Positions 12,897 to 21,287 of a stretch of 22,015 nucleotides of DNA are shown piece after piece; the first letter of the stretch is position 1; each line of letters opens with the position of its first letter. A program made the position numbers and the translations under genes. Under the pieces are notes generated by a model. It was given only the letters and a program-made list of their open reading frames with translations, did no database searches and was not told where the DNA came from. The stretch is taken from NCBI RefSeq assembly GCF_000497445.1, contig NZ_CM002285.1, positions 8,243,981-8,265,995 on the forward strand, in the 5' to 3' direction. The stretch comes from Streptomyces roseochromogenus subsp. oscitans DS 12.976 (GTDB taxonomy: Bacteria; Actinomycetota; Actinomycetes; Streptomycetales; Streptomycetaceae).

Positions 12897-15467
12897 TCAC
12901 TCGTGGGCGATCGCCGCCAGCACGTTCATCCGCGACGCCCGCAGCGCCGGCAGCAGAGCTGCCACCACGCCCACCACGGCCGAGCCGAGCACGACGGCGA
13001 CGATCGTGGTCCAGGGGAACGCCAGCGCCGTCAGCCCGCGCAAGGCCAGCACTCGCTGCATGCAGACGCCCCAGACGAGCCCCAGCCCCAGCCCGAGGAC
13101 CGCGCCGAACACCGCGATCACCACCGACTCCAGGCGGATCATCCGGCGCAACTGCCGCCGCCCCAGCCCGATCGCGCGCAGCAGCCCGATCTCGCGGGTC
13201 CGCTCCACCACCGACAGCGCGAGGGTGTTGACCACGCCCAGCACGGCGATGACGATGGCCAGCCCGAGCAGCGCGTACACCAGGTACAGCAGGACGGCGA
13301 TCTGGTCGTGGACCAGCTGCTTGTAGTCGGCCTGGTTGCGCACCTGGACCTGGGGAAACGGCTTCAGCGCCCGTTCCAGTCGAGGGCGCAGGTCCTGCGG
13401 AGTGGTGCCGCGGGCCGCGTTGACGTAGAGCACGGAGTCCTGCGCGTCCGGCAGATACTTCTCCAGGGTCGCGAGGCCGAAATAGAGGCCGCCCTGGGCG
13501 CCGAACCCGTCCGCCGTGTCCTGGTGGGTGAGTGCTCCGACGGTCAGCTCGGTGTGCCGCCCGCCCGGGAACTCGACCGGCAGGACGCTGCCGACGCGCA
13601 CGCCGTGGTTCCGGGCGAAGTCGGCGTCCATGGCCAGATGGCCGTCCGCCAGCGCGGCCGCCGAACCGCCCTGCGCGTAACCGATGTGCGCGACGTCGTC
13701 GAGCCGCGGGCCGTACGCGGCCGCGGCCGTCTGCACCCGGTCGCCGTCCGGCAGTCGTACGGCGACCTGGGTGAGCCGCTGCGATACGACGAGCCCCACG
13801 CCGTGCGTCGCCGCCACGGCGTGCCGTACCTCCTTGGTGAACGGGACGAAGCTGGTGTTCTGGACGATGAAGTCGGCGCCGAGTTTCTTGTCGATCTGCT
13901 GGTCGAACGACGCGGACATGGAGGCGCTCGCCACCGACATGCCGCCCACCAGGGCCAGGCCCACCATCAGCGCGGCGGCCGTGGCGCCCGTACGGCGCGG
14001 ATTGCGCAGGGCGTTGCGCTGGCTCATCCGGCCGACCGGGCCGAACAGCGCGGGAAAGGCCGCTCCCAGCACCCGGATCACCGGCCGCACCAGCAGAGGA
14101 CCGGCGACGACCGTCGCGATCAGCGTCAGGGCGACGCCGAGCCCGAGCAGCGAGGCCGCCTGCGCGGTCTTCGTGGCCGCGGCGCAGCCGGCCAGCGCGG
14201 CCGCGCCGATCGCCCCGACCACCCCGCCGACGACGGCCCGCACCTTCAACGGCTTGCCCGCACCGGCGACTTCCGCGTCCGCCAGTGCCGCCATCGGTGA
14301 CACGGCCGCCGCCCGCCGCGCGGGCAGATAGGCGGCCACGAAGGTGACGCCGACGCCGACGACGTACGCCGCGACGGGCGTGCCCCAGCCGACGACCATC
14401 TCCGTGGCCTTCAGGTTCATCCCGAACGCGGTCATCAGCCGGATCAGCGCGAGCGCCAGCCCGATCCCGGCGGCGAGGCCGAGCGTCGAACCGACCAGCC
14501 CGAGCAGCAGCGCCTCCGTGAGCACCGAGCGCCGCACCTGCCGCCGGTCCGCGCCGAGTGCCCGCAGCAGGCCCAGTTCCCGGGTGCGCTGGGCGATCAG
14601 CATGGAGAAGGTGTTGACGATGAGGAACACACCCACGAGGAGCGCGACACCGGCGAAGCCCAGCATCACGTACTTGATGACGTCCAGGAACGTGCCGAGG
14701 CTGGCCGCCGCCGACTTGGCCTGCTCGTTCGCGGTCTTCAGGTCGTAGGTGCCGGTGCCGATCGCCGCGCCGATCCGGTGCTTGAGCTCCGCGTCGGACA
14801 CTCCCTCGGCCGCGTCCGCCGTGATGCTGGTCGCCCGCGCGGCCGACCCCAGCAGCTCGCGGCCCGCCACCGCCGGGTCCAGGAAGACCAGGGCCGCGCC
14901 GGGGTTGGTGGTGGTGAACGTGGCGACGCCGACGACCCGCACCCGGAAGGTGCCCGGTTGTGCCTGCACGGTCAGCGTGTCACCGATCCGTACGTGCTTC
15001 TTGCCGGCGGTGTCGGCGTCCAGCAGCGCCTCGCCCGCACCGCGCGGCGCATGGCCGGAGGTGAGCTTCACCGGGCTGCGGTCGGTCACGTGCCAAGCCA
15101 TGGCTATGGTCGGGGCGCCGGTGGTCGGGCCGACGGATCTGTCGCGGCTGTCGACCACGACGGCGTTCTGCACCGACACCTCGGCGCGGGCCGCCGCGAC
15201 CCCGTCGACCTTCGCCACCCGGTCCCGCAGCGCGGCGGGCAGGGTCTGCACCGCACCGCTCACCCGGGCCGACCGCAGATCCTGCTGCTTGGGCTGGACC
15301 GTCACATCGGCGGCCGTGGAGGCGAACAGCCGGTCGAACGTGCGGGTGACGGTGTCGGAGAAGATCAGGCTGCCCGCGACGAACGCCACGGAAAGGATCA
15401 CGGCCAGCGCGGACAGCGCGAGCCGCCCCTTGTGCGCGAGGAAACTCCTCAGGGTCGCCTTGAGCAC
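12897..15467 (-). CDS. ABC transporter permease (FtsX/MacB type)
   Basis: This is an 856-aa membrane protein with two FtsX cores. A first membrane helix near residue 20 (LALSALAVILSVAFVAGSL) is followed by a large extracytoplasmic domain. A three-helix FtsX block starts near 260 (VMLGFAGVALLVGVFLIVNT, with QRTRELGLLRALG). A central helix bundle and a second extracytoplasmic domain precede a final three-helix block (LLYLVYALLGLAIVIAVLGV, with ERTREIGLLRAIG). The duplicated RTREIGLLRA motifs are the ATPase-coupling elements. The start is a GTG at 15467, with GGAGG nine bases ahead inside the ATPase end; the gap to the ATPase stop is four bases. Family members extrude peptides, antibiotics or lipoproteins. 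The substrate is unknown. Confidence 0.92.
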   Translation of the reverse strand: MLKATLRSFLAHKGRLALSALAVILSVAFVAGSLIFSDTVTRTFDRLFASTAADVTVQPKQQDLRSARVSGAVQTLPAALRDRVAKVDGVAAARAEVSVQNAVVVDSRDRSVGPTTGAPTIAMAWHVTDRSPVKLTSGHAPRGAGEALLDADTAGKKHVRIGDTLTVQAQPGTFRVRVVGVATFTTTNPGAALVFLDPAVAGRELLGSAARATSITADAAEGVSDAELKHRIGAAIGTGTYDLKTANEQAKSAAASLGTFLDVIKYVMLGFAGVALLVGVFLIVNTFSMLIAQRTRELGLLRALGADRRQVRRSVLTEALLLGLVGSTLGLAAGIGLALALIRLMTAFGMNLKATEMVVGWGTPVAAYVVGVGVTFVAAYLPARRAAAVSPMAALADAEVAGAGKPLKVRAVVGGVVGAIGAAALAGCAAATKTAQAASLLGLGVALTLIATVVAGPLLVRPVIRVLGAAFPALFGPVGRMSQRNALRNPRRTGATAAALMVGLALVGGMSVASASMSASFDQQIDKKLGADFIVQNTSFVPFTKEVRHAVAATHGVGLVVSQRLTQVAVRLPDGDRVQTAAAAYGPRLDDVAHIGYAQGGSAAALADGHLAMDADFARNHGVRVGSVLPVEFPGGRHTELTVGALTHQDTADGFGAQGGLYFGLATLEKYLPDAQDSVLYVNAARGTTPQDLRPRLERALKPFPQVQVRNQADYKQLVHDQIAVLLYLVYALLGLAIVIAVLGVVNTLALSVVERTREIGLLRAIGLGRRQLRRMIRLESVVIAVFGAVLGLGLGLVWGVCMQRVLALRGLTALAFPWTTIVAVVLGSAVVGVVAALLPALRASRMNVLAAIAHE

Positions 15468-15471
15468 CGGG

Positions 15472-16302
15472 TCAGTCCTCCAGGGCGGTGCCGTCGTCGC
15501 CGAGCCGGTCCCGGACGACATCGAAGCAGGGGGTCTGGCGGTGCCCCCCGGTAAAGAGGTGCATGCGTTCCAGTACGGCCCCCGCCGTCGGCCGTTCCAT
15601 CGCGTCCACGATCCGCCCGTCGCCCAGGAAGAGCACCAGGTCGGAATGGGCGGCTGCGCCGGGGTCGTGGGTGACCATGACGACCGTCTGCCCGAGATCG
15701 TCCACCGCGCCGCGCAGGAAGCCCAGCACCTCGAGGCCGGCCCGCGAGTCGAGGTTGCCGGTCGGCTCGTCGGCGAAGATCAGCTCCGGCCGGGAGGCCA
15801 GCGCCCGCGCGCACGCGACGCGCTGCTGCTGACCGCCGGAGAGCTGGGCGGGCCGGTGCTTCAGCCGGTCGCGCAGGCCGAGCGTGTCGATGACCTGCCG
15901 CAGCCACTGCTCGTCGGGCTTGCGACCCGCGATGTCCATGGGCAGGGTGATGTTCTCGGCGGCCGTCAGCGTCGGGATGAGGTTGAACGACTGGAACATG
16001 AACCCGACCCGGTCGCGCCTGAGCCGGGTCAGCTCCCGTTCCCTCAGCCCGGTGATCTCGGTGCCGCCCAGCCACACCTGGCCGGCCGACACCGTGTCCA
16101 GCCCGGCCAGACAGTGCATGAGCGTGGACTTCCCGGACCCCGAGGGTCCCATCACGGCGGTGAAACGGCCCCGCGCGATGTCGACGTCCACCGAGTCCAG
16201 GGCGATGACGGCCGTCTCGCCGGAGCCGTACGCCTTGGTGAGCCCGCGGGCGCGGGCCGCGACGGCGCCTTCCGGCGCGTGCTGAGCAACAGGTGTGGAC
16301 AA
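15472..16302 (-). CDS. ABC transporter ATP-binding protein
   Basis: This is a ~276-aa nucleotide-binding subunit of a LolD/MacB-type exporter. Walker A is GPSGSGKST, the Q-loop is MFQSFNLIP, the signature is LSGGQQQRV, Walker B with the D-loop is LIFADEPTGNLDS, and the H-loop is MVTHD. The start was set at a TTG at 16302 because GGAGG (16312-16308) is five bases ahead. An upstream ATG at 16440 would add 46 low-complexity residues translated from the 22-bp repeats. The C-terminal ~45 residues extend past the usual core. It is followed by the permease after four bases. A weak -10 (TACGCT, 16346-16341) lies upstream. Confidence 0.92.
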   Translation of the reverse strand: MSTPVAQHAPEGAVAARARGLTKAYGSGETAVIALDSVDVDIARGRFTAVMGPSGSGKSTLMHCLAGLDTVSAGQVWLGGTEITGLRERELTRLRRDRVGFMFQSFNLIPTLTAAENITLPMDIAGRKPDEQWLRQVIDTLGLRDRLKHRPAQLSGGQQQRVACARALASRPELIFADEPTGNLDSRAGLEVLGFLRGAVDDLGQTVVMVTHDPGAAAHSDLVLFLGDGRIVDAMERPTAGAVLERMHLFTGGHRQTPCFDVVRDRLGDDGTALED

Positions 16303-16375
16303 GACCGCCTCCCGGTCGCCTGAACCGCCCGTCCCGGGCGAGCGTAAGGGACACACCGACCCGGCGCAGCCCTTC

Positions 16376-16463
16376 CGCGCGCCCTGGCTGTGCCGACCGT
16401 GCGCCTTTGCCTTGCCCGCTGTGCGCCCTTGCCGTGCCATCCGTGCGCCCTTGCCTTTGCTAG
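16376..16463. repeat. Four degenerate 22-bp direct repeats
   Basis: Four head-to-tail units of 22 bp run 16376-16397, 16398-16419, 16420-16441 and 16442-16463. The shared core is (C/T)G(T/C)GCGCC(C/T)T(T/G)GC. Units 2-4 agree most closely (GTGCGCCCTTGCC in units 3 and 4), while unit 1 is the most diverged. A 22-bp period is about two helical turns, so bound proteins would line up on one DNA face. The array separates the ABC ATPase from the toxin-antitoxin genes and runs into the latter's promoter. Confidence 0.7.
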
Positions 16464-16480
16464 CATCCCGGCGCTAGCGT
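16451..16480 (+). promoter_or_regulatory. Leaderless promoter and operator palindromes of the toxin-antitoxin pair
   Basis: TTGCCT (16451-16456) and TAGCGT (16475-16480) are 18 bp apart, and the ATG follows after six bases. Two 8-bp palindromes, TGCTAGCA (16458-16465) and CGCTAGCG (16472-16479), lie 14 bp centre to centre. The second covers the -10. This is the expected layout for autoregulation by a dimeric ribbon-helix-helix antitoxin. Confidence 0.5.
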
Positions 16481-16486
16481 CGAGGC

Positions 16487-16726
16487 ATGGCGAAGACCCA
16501 GCTGAATGTGCGCGTGGACGAGGGCACCGCCCGCGCGGCCCGTGAACGCGCCCTGGCCCGCGGCATCAGCGTCAACCGCTATATCGAAGAGCTGGTCAGA
16601 CAGGACACCGGCGAAACCGGCCGCACGTTCGTCGAGGCCGCCGCCGACTTCATGAAGCAGTACGAGTCCGTGTTCGCCGAGGAGTTCACCGAGACCCGCG
16701 GCACCCGCACCGGGGACGGCCGCTGA
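16487..16726 (+). CDS. Ribbon-helix-helix antitoxin-like protein
   Basis: This is a 79-aa protein. Residues 1-45 fit the ribbon-helix-helix fold: a beta strand (KTQLNVRVDE), helix A (GTARAARERALARG), then SVNRYIEELVRQ as helix B. The C-terminal half (about 46-79) is acidic and probably flexible, suited to wrapping and blocking a toxin. The ATG sits directly behind GAGG, too close for a normal ribosome-binding site, and six bases after a -10 box, so a leaderless mRNA is likely. The Fic-like gene starts four bases after its stop. It probably represses its own promoter. Confidence 0.8.
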   Translation: MAKTQLNVRVDEGTARAARERALARGISVNRYIEELVRQDTGETGRTFVEAAADFMKQYESVFAEEFTETRGTRTGDGR

Positions 16727-16730
16727 TCCC

Positions 16731-17105
16731 TTGAACGAGCTCAGCATCGACCTAGCCTGGCTCCTCATGCTCGCCGAACAGAAAACGCCCGGGGACCCAC
16801 AGGTCACCGACTGGGGCGCGCTGGTCGCCGCCGTCGCCCGGCACCGCGCCGAGATATTCGGCGTGCCCGTCTACGACGACCCGTACGCCCGCGCCGCCGC
16901 CCTGCTCCAGCTGCTGATCCATGTGCCGGCGCTGGAGCGGTCCAACGCACTGTTCGCCTCGGCGGTCGCCTATGCCTACCTGGTCGCCAGCGGCGCGAAG
17001 GTGGCCACCTCACCCGAGCAGGTGCGTGACCTCGCCCGGCTGGTGAAGGAGGGCGCGGCCGACGTGGACGACATCGCGCGCGAATTGCGCCGCTGGAGCC
17101 TGTGA
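16731..17105 (+). CDS. Fic/Doc-like toxin with degenerate active-site motif
   Basis: This is a 124-aa helical protein resembling Doc (death-on-curing) toxins of actinobacteria, including the family-typical opening IDLAWLLMLAEQ and GDPQVTDWGALVAAVARH (residues 6-38). The segment equivalent to the Fic motif HxFx(D/N)(G/A)NKR reads HVPALERSN (64-72): the histidine is kept, but the phosphate-binding glycine and NKR are not. Classic Doc phosphorylates EF-Tu and Fic proteins AMPylate; this variant may do neither. The start is a TTG at 16731, four bases after the antitoxin stop. The stop abuts that of the convergent methyltransferase. Confidence 0.72.
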   Translation: MNELSIDLAWLLMLAEQKTPGDPQVTDWGALVAAVARHRAEIFGVPVYDDPYARAAALLQLLIHVPALERSNALFASAVAYAYLVASGAKVATSPEQVRDLARLVKEGAADVDDIARELRRWSL

Positions 17106-17798
17106 TCAGCGCTCGGCCGGCTCCTGCGGCCGCCAGGCGACCCCGAGCGTGCAGTACGAGGTCGGCAGCGCCGGCCCCTTCTCCGGCAACAGCACCGGTC
17201 GCTGGGGGCCGAGGGCGAACCCGGCCGCGCGCAGCGCCGCCACCGGCTGCCGGGACAGATGGCAGCCGCCGGTCAGCGTGGGCCACACCGTCCGGTCCAG
17301 GGTGCGCTGGGTCAGCGTCATCAGCCGGCCGCCGCCCAGCCCGTGCTCGAAGTACCGCACCTGGCCGCCCGGCTTGAGCACGCGCCGTACCTCGCCGAGC
17401 GCCCGTGGCACGTCCCGCACGCTGCACAGCACCAGGGACAGCACCGCCGCGTCGAACGCCTCGCTCTTGACCGGCAGCGCCTCGGCGGCGCCCGGGACCA
17501 CGTCGACCGGCACCTGGGCGCGCAGCGCCGACTCCAGCGCCAACTGCCTGAGCAGCGGTTCCGGTTCGATGGCGACGACCTCCGCGACGGTTCCCGGATA
17601 GTGCGCGAAGTTCAGCCCGTTGCCCGCACCGATCTCGATCACCCGCCCCGACAGCCCGGCGAGCAGCCGCTCCCGCAGCCCGGCCACACCCAGCCGGGTC
17701 TCGGCGCGGACGCTGACGCGGGCGTAGCAGCGCGCGAAAACCGGATGGTGGACGGGACTCCCCGTCACCTTGCCGGAGGCGGAGGACAGCAATCGCAT
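17106..17798 (-). CDS. Class I SAM-dependent methyltransferase
   Basis: This is a 230-aa methyltransferase. Motif I is VIEIGAGNGLNF (53-64), the acidic end of strand 2 is AIEPEP (77-82), and motif IV is FDAAVLSLVLCSV. The post-motif GEVRRVLKPGGQVRYFEHG is typical of UbiE/METTL7-like enzymes. The ATG at 17798 has GGGAGG five bases ahead. An in-frame extension to 17903 lacks one. It lies beyond bioD on the same strand, but 228 bp of repeat-rich spacer separates them, and it does not look like the malonyl-ACP methyltransferase BioC. The substrate is unknown. Confidence 0.85.
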   Translation of the reverse strand: MRLLSSASGKVTGSPVHHPVFARCYARVSVRAETRLGVAGLRERLLAGLSGRVIEIGAGNGLNFAHYPGTVAEVVAIEPEPLLRQLALESALRAQVPVDVVPGAAEALPVKSEAFDAAVLSLVLCSVRDVPRALGEVRRVLKPGGQVRYFEHGLGGGRLMTLTQRTLDRTVWPTLTGGCHLSRQPVAALRAAGFALGPQRPVLLPEKGPALPTSYCTLGVAWRPQEPAER

Positions 17799-17904
17799 GA
17801 CAACCTCCCGGAGCAGGACGCCCTGGGAAGAGTGTCCCCCGTACGGCGCCGCCGCACCCTCGGCACACGCCACAGGGCTCAGCGCTCCGTTGAACCGCCG
17901 CACT

Positions 17905-17987
17905 GTGCCGTCGGTCGTCCGCGGCGCCCTCGTGGCTGGTCGCTCCCCGGGCTCTCGGCTTCGCTCGGACTCGGGGGGACCCCCATC
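17905..17987. repeat. Streptomyces-type dispersed intergenic elements
   Basis: Two motifs sit side by side in the methyltransferase-bioD spacer. One (17905-17942) runs from GCCGTCGGTCGTCC to GTGGCTGGTCGC; the other (17951-17987) runs from GCTCTCGGCTTCGCTC to GGGGGGACCCCCATC and contains a GGGGG/CCCCC hairpin. From memory, close copies of both recur in intergenic DNA of many Streptomyces genomes. I could not check copy number. Confidence 0.45.
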
Positions 17988-18026
17988 GCGGCGGCAGCCG
18001 CATACCAGACACGGCCCCGCGCTCCG

Positions 18027-18743
18027 TCAGGGCGTCTCCCGCGTACGGAACGCCTCCGCGTCCCACGTCCCGTCCAGTCGGGGTGCGAGCCAGCCGCGCG
18101 CCGCCGTGCGGAAGCCGGCCGGTGACAGACCGCCCGCCCCGGAGGGAATCGCACCGAGGAGAGGCGCTCCCGCCACCTCCGGCAGATCCGCGACGTTGCA
18201 GCGGGTGGCCAGATCGGGGGAGTCGGGCCAGCTGCCGATGACCACGCCTGCCAACTCCAGCTCCCGGCACCGCAGTTCGCGCGCCGTCAGCTCCGTGGTG
18301 TTCAGGGTGCCGAGCCCGGCCGAGGCCACGACCAGCACCGGCGCGCCCAGCAGCCCCGCCGCGTCGGCCAGCGTGCCGCCGGCCGCGTCGAAGCGGACGA
18401 GCAGCCCGCCCGCCCCCTCCACCAGCACCAGATCGTGCTCGGCGGCCAGCTTGGCCGCCCGCTCGGCCACCTCGTGCGGGTGTACCGGGGCCATGCCCGC
18501 CCGCCGGGCCGCCGTGCCGGGCGCCAACGGCTCGGGAAAGCGGGCGAGTTCGGTGGCGGTGACCGGACCCGCGAGCCGCGCGACCTCGTCGGCGTCCCCG
18601 CGCTCGTCCGGTCGCACCCCCGTCTGGGCGGCTTTCAGCACGGCCACCGAACGTCCGGCCGCGAGCGCGGCGGCGGCGACGGCGGCGGTGGTGACGGTCT
18701 TGCCGACCTCCGTGCCCGTCCCCGTGATCACCAGTACCGGCAT
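18027..18743 (-). CDS. bioD: Dethiobiotin synthetase
   Basis: This is a 238-aa ATP-dependent carboxylase that closes the ureido ring of 7,8-diaminopelargonate to give dethiobiotin. The P-loop is GTGTEVGKT (8-16; the family is usually GTDTxVGKT) and the second nucleotide/Mg motif is EGAGG (109-113). KAAQTG (37-42) matches the conserved KPxxTG substrate segment, with Ala in place of the usual Pro. The ATG has GGAGGGG five bases ahead. Only one base separates it from the bioA stop, so the two genes are coupled. It is the last gene of bioBAD. Confidence 0.94.
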   Translation of the reverse strand: MPVLVITGTGTEVGKTVTTAAVAAAALAAGRSVAVLKAAQTGVRPDERGDADEVARLAGPVTATELARFPEPLAPGTAARRAGMAPVHPHEVAERAAKLAAEHDLVLVEGAGGLLVRFDAAGGTLADAAGLLGAPVLVVASAGLGTLNTTELTARELRCRELELAGVVIGSWPDSPDLATRCNVADLPEVAGAPLLGAIPSGAGGLSPAGFRTAARGWLAPRLDGTWDAEAFRTRETP

Positions 18744-18744
18744 G

Positions 18745-20043
18745 TCATCCCCTCCGCGCCGCGGCGCACACCGCGCGCGTGATCCGTGCCACGTCCTCGT
18801 CCGGGGTGATGTACGGCGGCATCGTGTAGACCAGGTCGCGGAACGGGCGCAGCCAGACGCCTTCCCGCACGGCGGCCGCGGTGGCCGCGGCCATGTCCAC
18901 CTCGTGGTCGAGCTGGACGACGCCGATCGCCCCGAGGACGCGGACATCGCGGACGCCCGGCAGCTCGCGAGCCGGCGACAGCCCCTCCCACAGGCCCGCC
19001 TCGATCCGCTTGACCTCCGCCCGCCAGTCCTGCCCGAGGAGCAGCTCGATGGACGCGCAGGCCACGGCCGCCGCCAGCGGGTTGCCCATGAACGTCGGGC
19101 CGTGCGCGAGCACCGGTACCTCGCCCCGCGAGATGCCCTCGGCGATCCGCGCGGTGCACAGCGTGGCCGCCAGTGTGAGATAGCCGCCGGTCAGCGCCTT
19201 GCCCACGCACATCACATCCGGGGTGACACCCGCGTGCTCCGCCGCGAACAGGGCGCCGGTGCGGCCGAAGCCGGTGGCGATCTCGTCGAACACCAGCAGC
19301 ACGTCGTGCGCGTCGCACGCCTCGCGCAGAACCCGCAGATACGTGGGGGAGTGGAAGCGCATCCCGCCCGCGCCCTGCACGACCGGTTCCACGATCACCG
19401 CGGCCAGCTCGTGCGCGTGCCGCCCGATCAGCTCTCGCAGCCGGTCCGCGTACGCCTCCTCGTACTCCGTGGGCGGCGCGTCGGCGAACACCTGGCGCGG
19501 CAGCACACCGGACCACAGCCCGTGCATCCCGCCCTCCGGGTCGCACACCGACATCGGCTGCCAGGTGTCGCCGTGGTAGCCGCCCCGCCAGGTCAGCAGC
19601 CGCTGCTTGCCGGACCGGCCGAGCGAGCGCCAGTACTGCAGGCACATCTTCACCGCGACCTCGACCGACACCGAACCGGAATCGGCCAGGAACACATGCT
19701 CAAGTCCCTCTGGTGACATGTCGACAAGGTGCTTCGCGAGCCGTACGGCGGGCTCGTGCGTGAGCCCGCCGAACATCACATGGCTCATCCGTCCGAGCTG
19801 TTCGTGCGCCGCCTCGTTGAGGACCGGGTGGTTGTAGCCGTGGATCGCCGACCACCAGGACGACATGCCGTCCACGACTTCGTCCTCGGCTCCGTCGGCC
19901 CGCCGCAGTTTCAGACGCACCCCGCTGGCCGACTCCACGACCAGCGGTGCGGTACGGCCGGGCATCGGGCCGTACGGATGCCACACATGCCGCCGGTCCA
20001 GCTCCAGCAGCTCGGGCACGCTCAGGCCGGGCAGGTCAGGCAT
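18745..20043 (-). CDS. bioA: Adenosylmethionine-8-amino-7-oxononanoate aminotransferase
   Basis: This is a 432-aa PLP-dependent class III aminotransferase that converts KAPA to DAPA, with SAM as amino donor. The substrate-site segment [11 protein letters not shown] (63-73) is typical of BioA and separates it from ornithine or GABA aminotransferases. [12 protein letters not shown] (252-263) holds the cofactor-binding Asp253, and the PLP lysine is Lys282 (VGKALTGG). The ATG at 20043 overlaps the bioB 3' end by eight bases. A 55-residue upstream extension would only be an antisense-like read of bioB's tail and was rejected. The length is normal. Confidence 0.95.
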   Translation of the reverse strand: MPDLPGLSVPELLELDRRHVWHPYGPMPGRTAPLVVESASGVRLKLRRADGAEDEVVDGMSSWWSAIHGYNHPVLNEAAHEQLGRMSHVMFGGLTHEPAVRLAKHLVDMSPEGLEHVFLADSGSVSVEVAVKMCLQYWRSLGRSGKQRLLTWRGGYHGDTWQPMSVCDPEGGMHGLWSGVLPRQVFADAPPTEYEEAYADRLRELIGRHAHELAAVIVEPVVQGAGGMRFHSPTYLRVLREACDAHDVLLVFDEIATGFGRTGALFAAEHAGVTPDVMCVGKALTGGYLTLAATLCTARIAEGISRGEVPVLAHGPTFMGNPLAAAVACASIELLLGQDWRAEVKRIEAGLWEGLSPARELPGVRDVRVLGAIGVVQLDHEVDMAAATAAAVREGVWLRPFRDLVYTMPPYITPDEDVARITRAVCAAARRG

Positions 20044-21229
20044 TGGGCGCGAGGTCCGTTCCGGCGCCCCGGCGGCGGACGGCGACGAGGTCGGTGCGCG
20101 CCTCCTGAGCGGCCGGCGCGGCCGTCGTACCGCACACGTCGGCCCCCTCGTGCGAGCCACAGCCGGATCCGGATCCGGATCCGCACCCGGCGCTCGCGTG
20201 CGACCCACAGCCGCCCGACGCCTCGACCCGGTGCTCCGGCAGCGTCACCTCGCCGGCGCCCTCCACCTGGAACCCGGCGTCGGCGATCATCTCCAGGTCC
20301 GCCTTGCCGGCCTGGCCCTCGCTGGTCAGGTAGTCGCCCAGGAAGATCGAGTTGGCGAGGTGCAGCGCGAGCGGCTGCATCGTGCGCAGATGGACCTCAC
20401 GGCCGCCCGCGATGCGGACCTCCACGTCCGGGCAGACGAACCGGACCATCGCGAGGATCCGCAGACAGCGCTGCGGGGTGAGGTTCCACTCCTTGGCCAG
20501 CGGGGTGCCCTCGAACGGGATGAGGAAGTTGACCGGCACCGAGTCCGGGTCCAGCTCGCGCAGCGAGAAAACCACGTCGACCAGGTCCTCGTCGCTCTCG
20601 CCCATGCCCGCGATCAGACCGGAGCAGGCGGACAGGCCGGCCGCGTGCGCCTTGTTCACCGTGTCCACCCGGTCGGCGTAGGTGTGGGTGGTGGTGATGT
20701 CCCCGTACGTGGACTCCGAGGTGTTGAGGTTGTGGTTGTAGGCGTCCGCGCCCGCCTCGCGCAGCCGCTCGGCCTGGCCGTCGGAGAGCAGACCGAGGCA
20801 CGCACACACCTCGACCTGCTCGTTCTGCTCCTTGATCGTCTTGATGGTCTCCGAGACCCGGTCCACGTCCCGGTCCGTCGGGCCGCGTCCGCTCGCCACC
20901 AGGCAGACCCGCTTGGCGCCGCCGGCGAGACCCGCGGCGGCCGCCTGGGAGGCCTCGTCGGGCTTCAGCCAGGTGTACTTCAGGATCTCGGCCTTCGAGC
21001 CGAGCCGCTGGGAACAGTAGGAACAGTCCTCCGGGCACAGGCCCGACTTGAGGTTGACGAGATAGTTGAGTTTCACCCGTCGCCCGAACCAGTGCCGGCG
21101 CACCTTTCCGGCCGCGGCCACCACATCGAGCACATCGTCGTCGGAGGTGGCCAGCACGGCGAGCGCTTCCTCGCGGGTCGGCAGCTCACGCCGCAGCCCC
21201 TTGTCCACCAGCGTCTTCAGCAGGTCCAT
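20036..21229 (-). CDS. bioB: Biotin synthase
   Basis: This is a 397-aa radical-SAM enzyme that inserts sulfur into dethiobiotin. The SAM-cluster cysteines are in CPEDCSYC (Cys65, Cys69, Cys72). Cysteines in [16 protein letters not shown] and SACSGLIAG and the arginine in RIAGGREVH match the ligands of the auxiliary [2Fe-2S] cluster in classic BioB. The core ends near residue 337. A ~60-residue tail follows with four cysteines (341, 349, 357, 366) and two CGSH motifs in Gly/Ser-rich sequence. The start at the ATG at 21229 gives the usual MDLL N-terminus. A start at 21280 would add 17 residues. It is the first gene of bioBAD. Confidence 0.95.
   Translation of the reverse strand: MDLLKTLVDKGLRRELPTREEALAVLATSDDDVLDVVAAAGKVRRHWFGRRVKLNYLVNLKSGLCPEDCSYCSQRLGSKAEILKYTWLKPDEASQAAAAGLAGGAKRVCLVASGRGPTDRDVDRVSETIKTIKEQNEQVEVCACLGLLSDGQAERLREAGADAYNHNLNTSESTYGDITTTHTYADRVDTVNKAHAAGLSACSGLIAGMGESDEDLVDVVFSLRELDPDSVPVNFLIPFEGTPLAKEWNLTPQRCLRILAMVRFVCPDVEVRIAGGREVHLRTMQPLALHLANSIFLGDYLTSEGQAGKADLEMIADAGFQVEGAGEVTLPEHRVEASGGCGSHASAGCGSGSGSGCGSHEGADVCGTTAAPAAQEARTDLVAVRRRGAGTDLAPNA
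20165..20182. repeat. GGATCC x3 hexamer repeat inside bioB
   Basis: Three uninterrupted copies of GGATCC encode the Gly-Ser part of the BioB tail. The hexamer keeps the frame, so copy-number changes would only lengthen or shorten the linker between cysteines. Confidence 0.8.
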
Positions 21230-21287
21230 GAGGCCTGATCCTGTCCTACGAGGCCGCTCCGGGCCAAGGAGAGTTTGCACAACGGAG

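Noticed and set aside
16303..16440. 46-residue N-terminal extension of the ABC ATPase
   Set aside because: It would translate the 22-bp repeats, and the TTG at 16302 has GGAGG at five bases.
17106..17798. Methyltransferase as BioC, completing the biotin pathway
   Set aside because: It resembles UbiE/METTL7-like enzymes, is separated from bioD by a repeat-rich 228-bp spacer, and has no BioC-specific feature I can recognise.
20044..20208. BioA start 55 codons upstream
   Set aside because: It lies within bioB in another frame; normal BioA proteins begin near the ATG at 20043.
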